From Geodermatophilus ruber (GTDB lineage Bacteria > Actinomycetota > Actinomycetes > Mycobacteriales > Geodermatophilaceae), in assembly GCF_900114385.1 (NCBI RefSeq), contig NZ_FOSW01000005.1, positions 62,001-126,000 on the forward strand: a stretch of 64,000 nucleotides of DNA. Reading direction: 5' to 3'. The notes beneath the pieces were generated by a model. The model saw only the letters and a program-made list of their open reading frames with translations. It did not search any database and was not told the DNA's origin. Positions 34,347 through 45,234 of the stretch are shown here, piece by piece. Position 1 is the first letter of the stretch. Each line of letters opens with the position of its first letter. The translations under genes were made by a program, and so were the position numbers.

Positions 34347-35960
34347 GTGGATGCCCCCGTGCTGGCCCGCACCTCGAGCCCCGACGCCGACGTCGCCGCG
34401 CGCAACGCCGGCGTCCATGCCGCACTCGCCGCCGACCTCGCCGAGCAGTTGCGCCGAGTGGCCGCGGGCGGGGGTGAGCGGGCCCGGCAGCGGCACGTCG
34501 AGCGCGGCAAGCTGCTGCCGCGCGAGCGGGTCGACGCGCTGCTCGACCCGGGCAGCCCGTTCCTCGAGCTCTCCGCGCTGGCCGCGCACGGTCTCTACGG
34601 TGGCGACGCCCCGGCGGCCGGGATCATCACCGGCATCGGGCGGGTCAGCGGCCGGGAGTGCGTCGTCGTCGCCAACGACGCGACCGTCAAGGGCGGCACC
34701 TACTACCCGATGACGGTGAAGAAGCACCTGCGGGCGCAGGAGGTGGCCCTGCACAACCGGCTGCCCTGCGTCTACCTGGTCGACTCCGGCGGCGCTTTCC
34801 TGCCGATGCAGGACGAGGTGTTCCCCGACCGCGAGCACTTCGGCCGGATCTTCTACAACCAGGCCACGATGTCGAAGGCCGGCATCCCGCAGATCGCCGC
34901 GGTGATGGGCTCGTGCACCGCCGGCGGCGCGTACGTGCCGGCGATGAGCGACGAGGCGGTCATCGTCCGCGAGCAGGGCACGATCTTCCTGGGCGGGCCG
35001 CCGCTGGTGAAGGCGGCCACCGGCGAGGTGGTCACCGCCGAGGAGCTGGGCGGCGGCGACCTGCACAGCCGGATCAGCGGGGTCACCGACCACCTGGCCG
35101 AGGACGACGCGCACGCCCTGCAGCTGGTGCGCCAGATCGTCGGCACGCTGGGGCCGCGCAGCCCCCGCCCGTGGGACGTCGAACCGAGCGAGGAACCGCT
35201 GCACCCGCCGGAGTCGATCTACGACGTGGTGCCGCCCGACCCGCGCACGCCCTACGACGTCCGGGAGGTCATCGCCCGGCTGGTCGACGGCAGCCGGTTC
35301 GCCGAGTTCAAGCCGCTGTACGGGCAGACGCTGGTCACCGGCTTCGCCCGGCTGCACGGCCACCCGGTCGGGATCATCGCGAACAACGGCGTGCTGTTCG
35401 CCGAGTCCGCGCTCAAGGGCGCGCACTTCATCGAGCTGTGCGACCGACGGTCGATCCCGCTGCTGTTCCTGCAGAACATCTCCGGGTTCATGGTCGGCCG
35501 CGACTACGAGGCCGGGGGCATCGCCAAGCACGGCGCGAAGATGGTCACCGCGGTCGCCTGCGCCCGGGTGCCGAAGCTGACCGTCGTCATCGGCGGCTCC
35601 TTCGGCGCCGGCAACTACTCGATGTGCGGCCGGGCCTACTCGCCCCGGTTCCTGTTCACCTGGCCCAATGCCCGCATCTCGGTCATGGGCGGCGAGCAGG
35701 CTGCCTCGGTGCTCGCCCAGGTGCGCCGCGACGGGCTCGAGGCCCGCGGCGAGGACTGGCCGGCCGACGAGGAAGAGGCCTTCAAGCAGCCGATCCGGGA
35801 GCAGTACGAGGTGCAGGGGCACCCCTACTACGCCACCGCCCGACTGTGGGACGACGGCGTGATCGACCCCGCCGACACCCGCACCGTGCTGGGACTGGCC
35901 CTGTCCGCCTGCGCCAACGCGCCGCTCGAGGACGTCGGCTACGGCGTCTTCCGGATGTGA
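34347..35960 (+). CDS. accD1: acyl-CoA carboxylase carboxyltransferase (beta) subunit
   Basis: 537-residue carboxyltransferase that transfers CO2 from biotin to an acyl-CoA, most like the methylcrotonoyl-CoA carboxylase beta subunit of leucine breakdown. Motifs are [36 protein letters not shown], and the oxyanion segment [17 protein letters not shown] in the C-terminal half. GTG 34347 lies 9 nt after the second operator, consistent with a leaderless or very short leader. The next gene overlaps its stop by one base. The symbol follows mycobacteria. Confidence 0.9.
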   Translation: MDAPVLARTSSPDADVAARNAGVHAALAADLAEQLRRVAAGGGERARQRHVERGKLLPRERVDALLDPGSPFLELSALAAHGLYGGDAPAAGIITGIGRVSGRECVVVANDATVKGGTYYPMTVKKHLRAQEVALHNRLPCVYLVDSGGAFLPMQDEVFPDREHFGRIFYNQATMSKAGIPQIAAVMGSCTAGGAYVPAMSDEAVIVREQGTIFLGGPPLVKAATGEVVTAEELGGGDLHSRISGVTDHLAEDDAHALQLVRQIVGTLGPRSPRPWDVEPSEEPLHPPESIYDVVPPDPRTPYDVREVIARLVDGSRFAEFKPLYGQTLVTGFARLHGHPVGIIANNGVLFAESALKGAHFIELCDRRSIPLLFLQNISGFMVGRDYEAGGIAKHGAKMVTAVACARVPKLTVVIGGSFGAGNYSMCGRAYSPRFLFTWPNARISVMGGEQAASVLAQVRRDGLEARGEDWPADEEEAFKQPIREQYEVQGHPYYATARLWDDGVIDPADTRTVLGLALSACANAPLEDVGYGVFRM

Positions 35961-37956
35961 TGAGCATGTTCGACACCGTCCTCGTGGCCAACCGGGGCGA
36001 GATCGCCGTCCGGGTGATCCGCACCCTCCGGTCCATGGGCATCCGCTCGGTCGCCGTGTACAGCGAGGCGGACGCCGGCGCGCTGCACACCCGGGTGGCC
36101 GACGTCGCCGTCCCGATCGGGCCGGCGCCGGCGGCCGAGAGCTACCTGTCCATCGACCGGGTGCTGGATGCGGCCGCGCGCACCGGCGCGCAGGCGATCC
36201 ACCCCGGCTACGGCTTCCTGTCGGAGAACGTCGACTTCGCCCGGGCCTGCGAGAAGGCCGGGATCGTCTTCATCGGCCCGCCGGTCGCCGCGATCGAGGC
36301 GATGGGTGACAAGATCCGTGCCAAGCAGACCGTGAGGGCCGCCGGGGTGCCCGTCGTCCCGGGGCGGACCGAGCCGGGCCTGGACGACGCCGCGGTGGCC
36401 GCCGCCGCCGTGGAAGCCGGCTTCCCGGTGCTGCTCAAGCCCAGCGCCGGCGGTGGCGGCAAGGGCATGCGGGTGGTGCGGTCGGAGGCCGAGCTGCCGG
36501 CCTCGATCGCCGCTGCCCGCCGCGAGGCCCGCGGCTCCTTCGGCGACGACACCCTGCTGGTCGAGCGCTACATCGGCTCGGCCCGGCACATCGAGGTGCA
36601 GGTGCTCGGCGACGCGCACGGCACCGTCGTGCACCTCGGCGAGCGGGAGTGCAGCCTGCAGCGCCGGCACCAGAAGGTGATCGAGGAGGCGCCGTCCCCG
36701 CTGCTGGACGACCGGATGCGGAGCCGCATGGGCGCCGCCGCGGTCGAGGCCGCCCGCGCGGTCGGCTACACCGGCGCGGGCACGGTGGAGTTCATCGTCG
36801 ACGCCGAGCAGCCGACCGACTTCTTCTTCCTGGAGATGAACACCCGGCTGCAGGTGGAGCACCCGGTCACCGAGTGCGTCACCGGGCTGGACCTGGTCGA
36901 GCTGCAGGTGCGGGTCGCCGCGGGGGAGCCGCTGCCGTTCGGGCAGGACGACGTCGTGCTGGACGGGCACGCGATCGAGGCCCGGCTCTACGCCGAGGAC
37001 CCCGCCCGCGGCTTCCTCCCGCAGACCGGGACGGTGCTCGGCCTGCGCGAGCCCTCCGGCGCCGGGGTGCGGGTGGACACCTCCCTGGCGGAGGGCTCGG
37101 TCGTCGGCACCGACTACGACCCGATGCTGGCCAAGCTGATCGCCTGGGGGCCGGACCGGGAGACCGCGCGGGCCCGACTGGTCGGCGCGCTCGGGCACAC
37201 CGCCGTCCTCGGGGTGCCGACCAACACCGCGTTCCTGCGCGCGCTGCTCACCGACCCCGACGTCGTCGGCGGGCGGCTGGACACCGGCCTCATCGAGCGG
37301 CGCGGCGAGGCGCTCACCGCCGCCGAGCCGGTGCCGCCGTCGGTGTACGCCGCGGCGGCCCTGGCCCTGCTGGTGGAGGCTGAGCCGACCGGCCCGGTGG
37401 TGGACCGCTGGGACGTCCCTGACGGCTGGCGGCTCGGCGAGCCGGCCTGGACGGTGCGCCGGCTGCAGGCCGCCGGCGGGGAGCCGGTGACGGTGCGGGT
37501 CCGCGGCCGGGCGGCCGGTGCACAGGTGCAGGTCGGGGACGCCGACCCGGTGCCGGCGAGCGCCTACCGGGACGGCGACGAGCTGTCCGTGACCTTCGAC
37601 GGCGTCACCGCGCGGTTCGCCGTCGTCCACGCCGGCGGCGACGTCTGGCTGGCCACCGACGGCCGGGTGACCGCCTTCCGCGAGCACGAGCGGCTGCACT
37701 CGGCGGTCGAGGGCGCCGGTGGCGACGGCGTCGTCACCGCGCCGATGCCCGGGACGGTGACGGTGGTGCAGGCGGCGGTCGGCGACCGGGTGGAGGCGGG
37801 CGCCCCGCTGCTGGTCGTCGAGGCGATGAAGATGGAGCACGTGCTGACCGCGCCCCTCGCGGGGACGGTCACCGAGCTCGGCGTGACGGCCGGCCAACAG
37901 GTCCGGCTGGACGAGCGGGTGGCCGTGGTGACCCCGCCGGCCACGGACGAGGGGAA

Positions 37957-37960
<4 letters not shown>
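35960..37960 (+). CDS. accA1: biotin carboxylase / biotin carboxyl carrier (alpha) subunit
   Basis: 666 residues. An N-terminal biotin carboxylase ([21 protein letters not shown]-grasp [22 protein letters not shown]) is followed by a linker and a C-terminal biotinyl domain with VEAMKMEH, biotinylated Lys624. It carboxylates its own biotin with bicarbonate and ATP and passes it to AccD1. The ATG overlaps the accD1 stop. Together they probably carboxylate 3-methylcrotonyl-CoA. Confidence 0.93.
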
Positions 37961-39120
<1,160 letters not shown>

Positions 39121-39151
39121 CGTTCGACCCGCCATCGCGGTACACCCGGTC

Positions 39152-39219
39152 CGGCTCCGTCCCGCCGGAGCCGCGCTGCATCCGCCGAGGCCGCCCTGCG
39201 GTGCGGCTTCGGCGGATGC
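39152..39219 (+). terminator. terminator pair of the acc operon
   Basis: Two hairpins follow the operon. CGGCTCC/GGAGCCG is at 39152-39173. A long stem has GCATCCGCCGA and GCCGC (39178-39194) pairing with GCGGC and TCGGCGGATGC (39203-39219), interrupted by one G-T mismatch. Confidence 0.8.
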
Positions 39220-39545
39220 CCGCCGGCTCGGGCGAGCACCGCTGCTCCCCGGCGGAGGGGGTCCCGGTTCGGCGCGTCGCCAGCTGCCCGGTGGTGTGAG
39301 CGGATCCCTCCCTCCGGCTCCTGACGACGGTCGCCAGGAGACCGCCCAGGAGTCCCCAGGTCCGCCCCGCGTCGTCCCTCTCGGGTTGTCCACCTGCCCC
39401 GCCGAGCCCTCGCCGGGGGCTCGCTGCTCGGCGTCGGCCTCCTGCTCACCACCGGCGCCGCCGGTCCTCCCGTGCTCGCCGAGAAGAGGCGCAGGTGCGC
39501 GCCGAGGGCGTCGGTGGGGGCGGCAGGTGGCCGCGGTGCGCTGGT
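39220..39545. other. gap without recognised gene
   Basis: About 326 nt after the terminator. A short frame reads RRALAGGSLLGVGLLLTTG (about 39397-39455), which looks like an isolated signal-peptide or membrane segment, but no start or continuation supports a gene. Probably eroded sequence at the edge of the acquired region. Confidence 0.4.
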
Positions 39546-39787
39546 GACCGGGCAGCGGCCTGGCTCACCAGCTCTATGTCGGCCCGCCGTTCCGCCGACG
39601 CGGCATCGCCGGCAAGCTCGTGCACGTGGTGGCCTTCGGCCTGCAGGTGCGCGGCCTGCCCCGGCTGCACGGCGACGGCCGGCGCGCCGAGCTCGGCGAG
39701 CATCGGCGACGCGGGCTGCGCGAGCACGTGGCGTCCCGGACGGCGCCCTGGTCGGAGCGGGTGCCCGCGATGACCCCCGCGGAGTAG
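39546..39787 (+). pseudogene. GNAT acetyltransferase-like remnant
   Basis: The frame after a TGA at about 39543 reads HQLYVGPPFRRRGIAGKLV, then HVVAFGLQVRGLPRLHG, and ends TPAE-stop at 39787. LYV-PP-RRRGIAGKLV resembles acetyl-CoA-binding motif A of GNAT enzymes (R-x-x-G-x-G/A). There is no start codon before it and the N-terminal half is missing, so it is a fragment. Confidence 0.4.
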
Positions 39788-40132
39788 CCGTGCGGTCCTT
39801 CCTGTCGAGATCGACGATCTCGGCGCATCAGGGACCGCTCACGCGGTGACGTCGAGGAGCATCCTGGCGGATCGGGTTCGGCGCGGGCCGATCCGTGAGG
39901 TGAAGGGCGGCGCTCGTCCGCGCCCAGGCCCGCCCATGGCCCTCCGGGTCACTGCCTTCTGCGCCCAGGCTGTCCGAGCTGCACCGGAGCGCCACGCCGA
40001 GAATGGCGGTCGAACTGACGCCGATACCTCTCGACAATTCTGTGCAACCTGTCACACTCCCGGGAAAGTGAGCGCTGCCATGCCCATGGATGTGACCCGG
40101 GCCAGATGGCCGCTATCGAAGGCGGGAGTGAC
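39788..40132. other. gap with a short palindrome, likely regulator promoter
   Basis: About 345 nt before the LuxR gene, lower in GC towards its end. It includes GAGATCGACGATCTC (39807-39821), a perfect palindrome of two 7-base arms. No convincing reading frame is seen. Confidence 0.4.
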
Positions 40133-41080
40133 ATGGCAGACATCTGCGCCCTTGTGCTCGTAGCCGAGACTGTGGCTGCGGTCCTCTGCGGTGAGGCAGA
40201 TGTCAGTGACGTACTGGCCAGCCTGAAGGGCATCGTGCAATTCGACACCGCGATGCTGTCGTCTTTCGATCCGGCGGGTGCGCTCCACCAGCCGCTGGCA
40301 CAGGTGGGTTACGACGACGTCGTCGCTGCGTACGCCGCCTCCGGTCTCCGCGCTCGCCCCACGTCTGCTCAGGTCCTGCAGCCAGAGGGATTCCGAGGAA
40401 TCGTGACGGTCCCGTTGTTCCTCGAGCCGGGCGCGAAGTACACGGGGCAGCTGGTCCTCCGGCCGCGGGACGAGGACGGCCTCACCGATGAGGAACACGA
40501 GGTCCTGGTGCGCCTGGCGTCACTCCTGGCGCGGGTGGCCGACGTCCGGGGGCCACGCCCCTGGGTCGACGAGTTCCTGACGCGTCCCACGCTCGACACC
40601 GCGGTGGTCCGCGGTGGGCAGATCGAGCGATTACGGGGTGATGCGGCGTTTCGCCTGTGCCAGTCCCACCCGGACCTTCTGCGCTCAGCGGGAAGATTGA
40701 TCGCGGACGGGCGGATAGCGGCGTCCGGGTACGTGTCGGAGGCGGATCAGTGGTGGCGCATCACCTTGATCCGGATGGCAGCGGACCTCACGGGGGAGGC
40801 GACGGGTGTCCTGGTCACCGCCGAACGGCAGTCGTCGCTGCCCCACGGTCTGACCAGCCGTGAGCTCGACGTGCTGAGCCTGGTGGCCAGAGGGGCCTCG
40901 AACTCGGAGATCGCCGAGGAACTTGCCGTGAGCGTGCGGACGATCACCACGCATGTGGAGCGGCTGTTCCTCAAGCTGGGCCGGCCGAGCCGCGCGGGCT
41001 GCGCCGGCCTGGCAGAGGCGCAAGGCTTGGTGCGCCTCGGCAGGCCCGGTGGCGACAGCGTGCCTTCTGGGCGGTCGTAG
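40133..41080 (+). CDS. LuxR-family regulator with GAF-like sensor
   Basis: 315 residues. The N-terminal 230 residues fold like a GAF/sensor domain (LKGIVQFDTAMLSSFDPAG, FRGIVTVPLFLEPGAKYTGQLVL). A C-terminal LuxR helix-turn-helix follows: LTSRELDVLSLVARGASNSEIAEEL...SVRTITTHVERLFLKLG. ATG 40133 is favoured by AAGGCGGGAG upstream; ATG 40106 is the alternative. No receiver domain is present, so it probably binds a small molecule. Its position ahead of the Rieske operon and the AAATRCGTA repeats makes it the likely operon activator. Confidence 0.85.
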   Translation: MADICALVLVAETVAAVLCGEADVSDVLASLKGIVQFDTAMLSSFDPAGALHQPLAQVGYDDVVAAYAASGLRARPTSAQVLQPEGFRGIVTVPLFLEPGAKYTGQLVLRPRDEDGLTDEEHEVLVRLASLLARVADVRGPRPWVDEFLTRPTLDTAVVRGGQIERLRGDAAFRLCQSHPDLLRSAGRLIADGRIAASGYVSEADQWWRITLIRMAADLTGEATGVLVTAERQSSLPHGLTSRELDVLSLVARGASNSEIAEELAVSVRTITTHVERLFLKLGRPSRAGCAGLAEAQGLVRLGRPGGDSVPSGRS

Positions 41081-41178
41081 ACAACGCTCGGTGGGCGAGC
41101 ACCCCATGTCAACGGCCTGAGGCCCGCCAACGGCCGGAGGTCGCCGGGGCGACGGTTGGACTGCTCCCCTGCATCCTC

Positions 41179-41220
41179 AGGCCCGTAGGCCCGTAGGCCC
41201 GTGGCCGATACCACGGGCCT
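41179..41220. terminator. AGGCCCGT tandem repeat and hairpin after the LuxR gene
   Basis: Three tandem AGGCCCGT units (41179-41202) run into a stem: AGGCCCGTGG (41195-41204) pairs perfectly with CCACGGGCCT (41211-41220) around a CCGATA loop. Probably the LuxR terminator with a slipped duplicate. Confidence 0.65.
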
Positions 41221-41894
41221 GAGCCGATCGCTGCCTCGCTCCCGAGCCGTCCCCGGCGCGCTGGACGAGCCGGTCGATCACGACCAGGGGCCGGGACCGC
41301 GTCACCGCAGCCTTCGCACCGGCGGCCGAAGGGCTTGGTGCCGATGACGATGCGCGGGGCGCGTGGGAAGCAGGCGGCCACGTGCCACACGCCAGGTCCT
41401 ACGGGCAGGACGACGAGCGCAGTTGCCGCGCCGGCGCCGGCGGACGGGTGAACGCGTTGCCACCCGCAGGGTCGTCACCCGCACTGCCCAGGCACGTGGT
41501 TGCCGGGCCCGGCGAGGGAGCTGCGGCGGGCGCTCAAGTCTCCGTCGAATTACGTAGGCTGTTACCCCGGCGCATAAATGCGTATCCCGGAGTCCGCAGA
41601 AATGCGTAGTGCACGAGGGTGCCGTAAAAATACGTAGTGCACCCGCAGATGCAGGTGATCCCTCGGTGAAAATACGTACCGAGGCGCGCTCGGAAGGGTT
41701 CAAACTTCGACGCGTGCGGAGTCATGAGCGTCGAGGAACGACGCAAGTGGGAGGGCATGCGTCGATTCTCGATGCAACTTCGGCCATGGCCCTTGACTTT
41801 CGTTTCCAGCGGGTGGAGGGTTCCGCCGAACCCCCACTCGCTAGCGCCGGACCCTGCAAAGGCAGGGCTTCCTCGGCGCGGACTAGGAGCTCAA
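41221..41894. other. non-coding interval upstream of the Rieske operon
   Basis: About 670 nt with no gene that I can support. GC drops after 41540, where the AAATRCGTA repeats lie. The segment between 41679 and 41880 should hold the operon promoter and leader. Confidence 0.5.
41548..41678. promoter_or_regulatory. five AAATRCGTA direct repeats
   Basis: Copies of AAATRCGTA start at 41548 (AATTACGTA), 41576, 41600, 41628 and 41670, spaced 28, 24, 28 and 42 nt, all in the same orientation. Copies three and four share GTGCAC after the core. The tract is AT-rich for this genome and lies about 220 nt upstream of the catabolic operon. It looks like an array of regulator-binding sites. No reading frame with coding character covers it. 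Confidence 0.65.
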
Positions 41895-42386
41895 ATGTGG
41901 AATGGTGAGTTGCTCAAAGTCGACGCCGGAGGAAGTGCCCGGTGGGGCCGGCACGTGCCTGTGAACGAGGTGGAGCGGACGTTCTGCTACGAGGCCGATT
42001 CGGTCTTCCGGATCTACAGCGACACCGAGCGGGCCTACTTTCGGGCCTTCTTCGCCGGAATGGACGTCATCACCGAGGCCGGCGACGTGCCCAGGGGGCA
42101 CGGGCAGTTCCGCCTCACGGAACTCGATGCCGGCGGCGACGGTCAGGGTCGAAACTCGAACGGCAAGGACGAACTCTTCGGCACGATGGAATGGCGTGAA
42201 GTCGACGGTCGGGACACCGGCGTGATCACCGTGGAACGCGGCACCGGGCGCTGGGACGGCACGACCGGGACCTTCAATGTCTGGTTTCCTGCATTCTGTG
42301 CGTTCGACCCCGCGGCGTCGTACAACGTCACGGATCCTCTGGACACGCTCTTCTTTATCGAGGGAACTGGCCACCTCAACCGCTGA
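41895..42386 (+). CDS. protein of unknown function, first gene of the Rieske operon
   Basis: 163 residues, no signal peptide. Predicted beta-rich: VERTFCYEADSVFRIYSDTE, GHGQFRLTELDAGGDGQG, FGTMEWREVDGRDTGVITVE, then GTGRWDGTTGTFNVW and a final FIEGTGHLNR. The repeated strand-turn-strand pattern suggests a barrel or lipocalin/dirigent-like fold. ATG 41895 has an AGGAG site. Its codon third positions are less GC-biased than those of core genes. Placed 52 nt before the permease, it may bind the substrate. Family not recognised. Confidence 0.65.
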   Translation: MWNGELLKVDAGGSARWGRHVPVNEVERTFCYEADSVFRIYSDTERAYFRAFFAGMDVITEAGDVPRGHGQFRLTELDAGGDGQGRNSNGKDELFGTMEWREVDGRDTGVITVERGTGRWDGTTGTFNVWFPAFCAFDPAASYNVTDPLDTLFFIEGTGHLNR

Positions 42387-42438
42387 CGCAGCAGGATAGG
42401 CGACTGGCTGTGCTATTCCTTTGAAAGGATCGCAGGCA

Positions 42439-43956
42439 ATGGTCAATGCAGTCGAGGGTGTGGACGAAGTCGGGCGCATCGAGACCCGGGGAATCGACCA
42501 CATTCCTGAGAATGAACGCCACTCGACCCCCAGGAACTTGTTCACAGTTCTCTCCGGGGCTCAACTGTGTTTCGCATTGTTCGTCTTCGGGTGGCTCCCG
42601 ATCGTGTACGGACTCGGCTGGTGGAGTGCGGTCAGTGCCATCACGGTGGGCCTTCTGATCGGGTCCTTGCTGCTCGGGCTCGTGTCGCTCCTGGGACCGG
42701 GCACGGGGACGAACACGGCCGTCAGCAGCGGCGCGGTCTTCGGCGTCCTCGGGCGGCTGGTGGGCTCCCTGGTCGCTCTGTTCATCGCAATCGGCGCGTA
42801 CGCCCTCACGATCTGGACGGGCGGCCAGGCAGTCGCGGCTTCCGCTGAGCGACTGTTCGGCTGGGGCGGAGGGGACGTCGGCCTGGCCATCAGCTACCTG
42901 CTGCCCGCCGTGGTCACGATCGTCATGGCGATCTACGGCCACGCGAACCTCGTTCGCGTGCACAAGGTCGTCGCGCCGAGCATGGCGGTGCTCATCGTTG
43001 TGGGATTCGTCGTCCTGGGACCGCAGTTCGACGCGTCGTACCAGGGCGGGGCCTACATCCTCGGTTCGTTCGGGCCCACGTGGGTGCTCGCGATGCTGAC
43101 CGCCCTGGCAGCTCCGCTCTCCTACGCACCTTTCGTGAACGACTACTCCCGGTACATCTCGGAACGGCGGTTCAGCCGGCGGCGGATCGCCACGGCGGGA
43201 GGCGTCGGGATCTTCGTCGGGCTCTGGATAGCGCTGATCTTCGGCGCCTACGCCGCAAGCATCTTCACCGACCCGTCCACCGATTTCACCCTCGGCCTGG
43301 TGGGGATCTCGCCGACGTGGTATGTCCTGCCGCTGCTCGTCATCGGCCTGTTCGGCACCGTCGGGCAGGGCTCCATGGCCATCTACGGAACCGGACTCGA
43401 CACCTCCTCCCTGTTCCCGCGCCTTTCCCGGGTGCCGGCCACGGTGATCGTCAGTGCAGCCGGTCTCGCACTCGTGTACCTCGGGTCATTCGTCTGGAAT
43501 GCGCTCCCCCTGGTGTCGACGTTCATCTCCCTCCTGAGCATCATCACCGCGCCCTGGGTGGCGATCATGCTGATCGGCTACTTCAGGAACCGAGGTGAGT
43601 ACACGCCCGAGGATCTCCAGGTGTTCACCGAAAGGCGGCGAGGCGGCCGGTACTGGTACTCGGGAGGCTGGAACCCCGTCGCGATGGTGGCCTGGTCCAT
43701 CGCAGTCGTGGTCGGGCTGCTCTTCTCCGCCAACAGCATCTACGTCGGCGCGTGGTCCCAGGTGGCCGGTGGAGTCGATCTCAGCTTCATCTCGAGCCTC
43801 GCGCTGGGCGGGTTGATCTACGGAGTGGCGGTCGCGGTCGACCCAGGTGTCGCAGCCGTTCGCCGTCCTCGCCCGGTCGATTCGTCTCACCCCCCGGTTC
43901 CCGGCTCAGCCGGAGACGCCCTGCCCACCCCGCCACTGGAAGGAAGCACGCCGTGA
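42439..43956 (+). CDS. NCS1-family permease (purine/cytosine/allantoin-type)
   Basis: 505-residue membrane transporter with about 12 helices. The N-terminal RIETRGIDHIPENERHSTPR stretch, PLSYAPFVNDYSRYIS and GQGSMAIYGTGLDTSSLFPR are typical of nucleobase:cation symporter-1 proteins, which import nucleobases, hydantoins, allantoin or related N-heterocycles. ATG 42439 has a GAAAGGA site. It overlaps the Rieske gene by 4 nt, so the imported compound is probably the oxygenase substrate or its precursor. Confidence 0.88.
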   Translation: MVNAVEGVDEVGRIETRGIDHIPENERHSTPRNLFTVLSGAQLCFALFVFGWLPIVYGLGWWSAVSAITVGLLIGSLLLGLVSLLGPGTGTNTAVSSGAVFGVLGRLVGSLVALFIAIGAYALTIWTGGQAVAASAERLFGWGGGDVGLAISYLLPAVVTIVMAIYGHANLVRVHKVVAPSMAVLIVVGFVVLGPQFDASYQGGAYILGSFGPTWVLAMLTALAAPLSYAPFVNDYSRYISERRFSRRRIATAGGVGIFVGLWIALIFGAYAASIFTDPSTDFTLGLVGISPTWYVLPLLVIGLFGTVGQGSMAIYGTGLDTSSLFPRLSRVPATVIVSAAGLALVYLGSFVWNALPLVSTFISLLSIITAPWVAIMLIGYFRNRGEYTPEDLQVFTERRRGGRYWYSGGWNPVAMVAWSIAVVVGLLFSANSIYVGAWSQVAGGVDLSFISSLALGGLIYGVAVAVDPGVAAVRRPRPVDSSHPPVPGSAGDALPTPPLEGSTP

Positions 43957-45173
43957 CGATCATCAGCGAATCGGTTCGCACGCTCATCAAGGACTTCCGT
44001 TCGAGCACCCAGGACGTCGAGGTCGCGACCACTCCGCCGGCCGAGACATACGTGAGCGAGGAGTTCTTCGCCTTCGAGCAGGATGCGCTCTTCGCCCGGG
44101 AGTGGAACTGCGTGGCGCGAGTGGAGGATCTGCCGAATCCCGGCGACTTCATCACCACGGACATCGCCGGCGAGCCGGTCATCGTCGTCCGGAACCGCGA
44201 CGGCGAGATCAACGCGATGTCCGCCGTCTGCCGGCACCGGGCCGCCTGCATCACCGCGCCGGCGGGCCGGGACCTGGAGGACCTCGGCGCGCCGCTCGGG
44301 GACATCACCGGCCACGTCGAATCCTTCCAGTGCCCGTACCACTGGTGGGTGTACGACCTCGAGGGACAGCTCGTCGCGGCGCCGGAGATGGGTCGCACGA
44401 AGGACTTTGCTGTGAAGGGCATCCGGTTGCCTCGGTTCAAGACCGAGATCTGGCACGGGTTCGTCTTCGTCAACCTCGACCCGGAGGCCCGCCCGCTGGC
44501 GCCGCAACTCGCGCAGATCGAGGACGCCGTCAAGACCTACCAGGTCAGCACCCTGAAGAGCGTGGCGCCGGATGACTTCCCCGGTGTGCCGTTCAACTGG
44601 AAGATCCTGGTCGAGAACTTCCTGGACGGCTATCACGCCTCTCGTCTGCACGCTGGCCTGCACGACTTCGCCCCGAGCTCGAGCATCGAGGAAATTCCGT
44701 TCGACGAGGACGCCGCGGTCGTGTCCGGGTGGACCCGCAACACCATCATCGACGGCGCGTTCAACCCGAGCTTCAAGGTCATCATGCCGGTCATCGCCGG
44801 GCTTCCGGAGGAGTACCGGCGGTCGTCCTTCTTCGCCGCGCTGGTGCCCAATCTGATGATCATCGGCCAGCCGGACATGGTCATGGCCTTCCAGGTGCGC
44901 CCGACCAGCGCGCGGAGTCACGACCTGCGCCTCTACTACATGGTTCCGGAGGAGACCACGAAGTTGGGCAACTTCATGGAACGGCTGGAGCTGTCCAAGG
45001 TCGGATTCGTGCCCATCACTGAGCAGGACATGGGAACGAACATCTCCGTTCAGAAGGGCCTGGAGTCTCGGTTCTTCACTCGCGGCCGATACAGCTACCA
45101 GGAGGGCATGGTCAACAACTTCAACAAGATGCTGGGCCTCCGCTACGAGGCGGCCCTGCGGACTGCCGGCTAA
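43953..45173 (+). CDS. Rieske non-haem iron oxygenase alpha subunit
   Basis: 406 residues. Rieske [2Fe-2S] ligands are Cys93-x-His95 (CRHRAA) and Cys127-x2-His130 (CPYHWW). The mononuclear iron motif is ENFLDGYHASRLH with bridging Asp225, His228 and His233. The C-terminal VQKGLESRFFTRGRYSYQEG resembles the GbcA/CntA group that demethylates or hydroxylates quaternary amines and other small N-compounds. No FNR-type reductase follows; the next genes encode a NuoF-like protein and a ferredoxin, the presumed electron donors. Confidence 0.92.
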   Translation: MTIISESVRTLIKDFRSSTQDVEVATTPPAETYVSEEFFAFEQDALFAREWNCVARVEDLPNPGDFITTDIAGEPVIVVRNRDGEINAMSAVCRHRAACITAPAGRDLEDLGAPLGDITGHVESFQCPYHWWVYDLEGQLVAAPEMGRTKDFAVKGIRLPRFKTEIWHGFVFVNLDPEARPLAPQLAQIEDAVKTYQVSTLKSVAPDDFPGVPFNWKILVENFLDGYHASRLHAGLHDFAPSSSIEEIPFDEDAAVVSGWTRNTIIDGAFNPSFKVIMPVIAGLPEEYRRSSFFAALVPNLMIIGQPDMVMAFQVRPTSARSHDLRLYYMVPEETTKLGNFMERLELSKVGFVPITEQDMGTNISVQKGLESRFFTRGRYSYQEGMVNNFNKMLGLRYEAALRTAG

Positions 45174-45234
45174 CACCTCGGCGGCGATGGTCGCAGTTCT
45201 CGAAAACCGGACGTGCTCGACATCGGAGGACAGT

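Noticed and set aside
34658..35959. A much longer N terminus for the biotin carboxylase gene
   Set aside because: The extension is an out-of-frame reading of accD1. The overlap ATG at 35960 begins exactly where biotin carboxylase homology starts.
39846..40163. A 105-codon plus-strand frame with CATCHTP, superficially like a c-type haem or zinc motif
   Set aside because: It overlaps the LuxR start region, has no ribosome site, and the rest of the frame is low-complexity. The motif (CxxCH is not met) is coincidental.
41179..41202. A CRISPR-like array
   Set aside because: The three 8-nt units are adjacent with no spacers, and no cas genes are nearby. They form part of a hairpin.
41109..41703. 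Short minus-strand frames in the gap before the Rieske operon
   Set aside because: None shows a motif, a ribosome site or consistent codon bias. They cross the repeat array and terminator.
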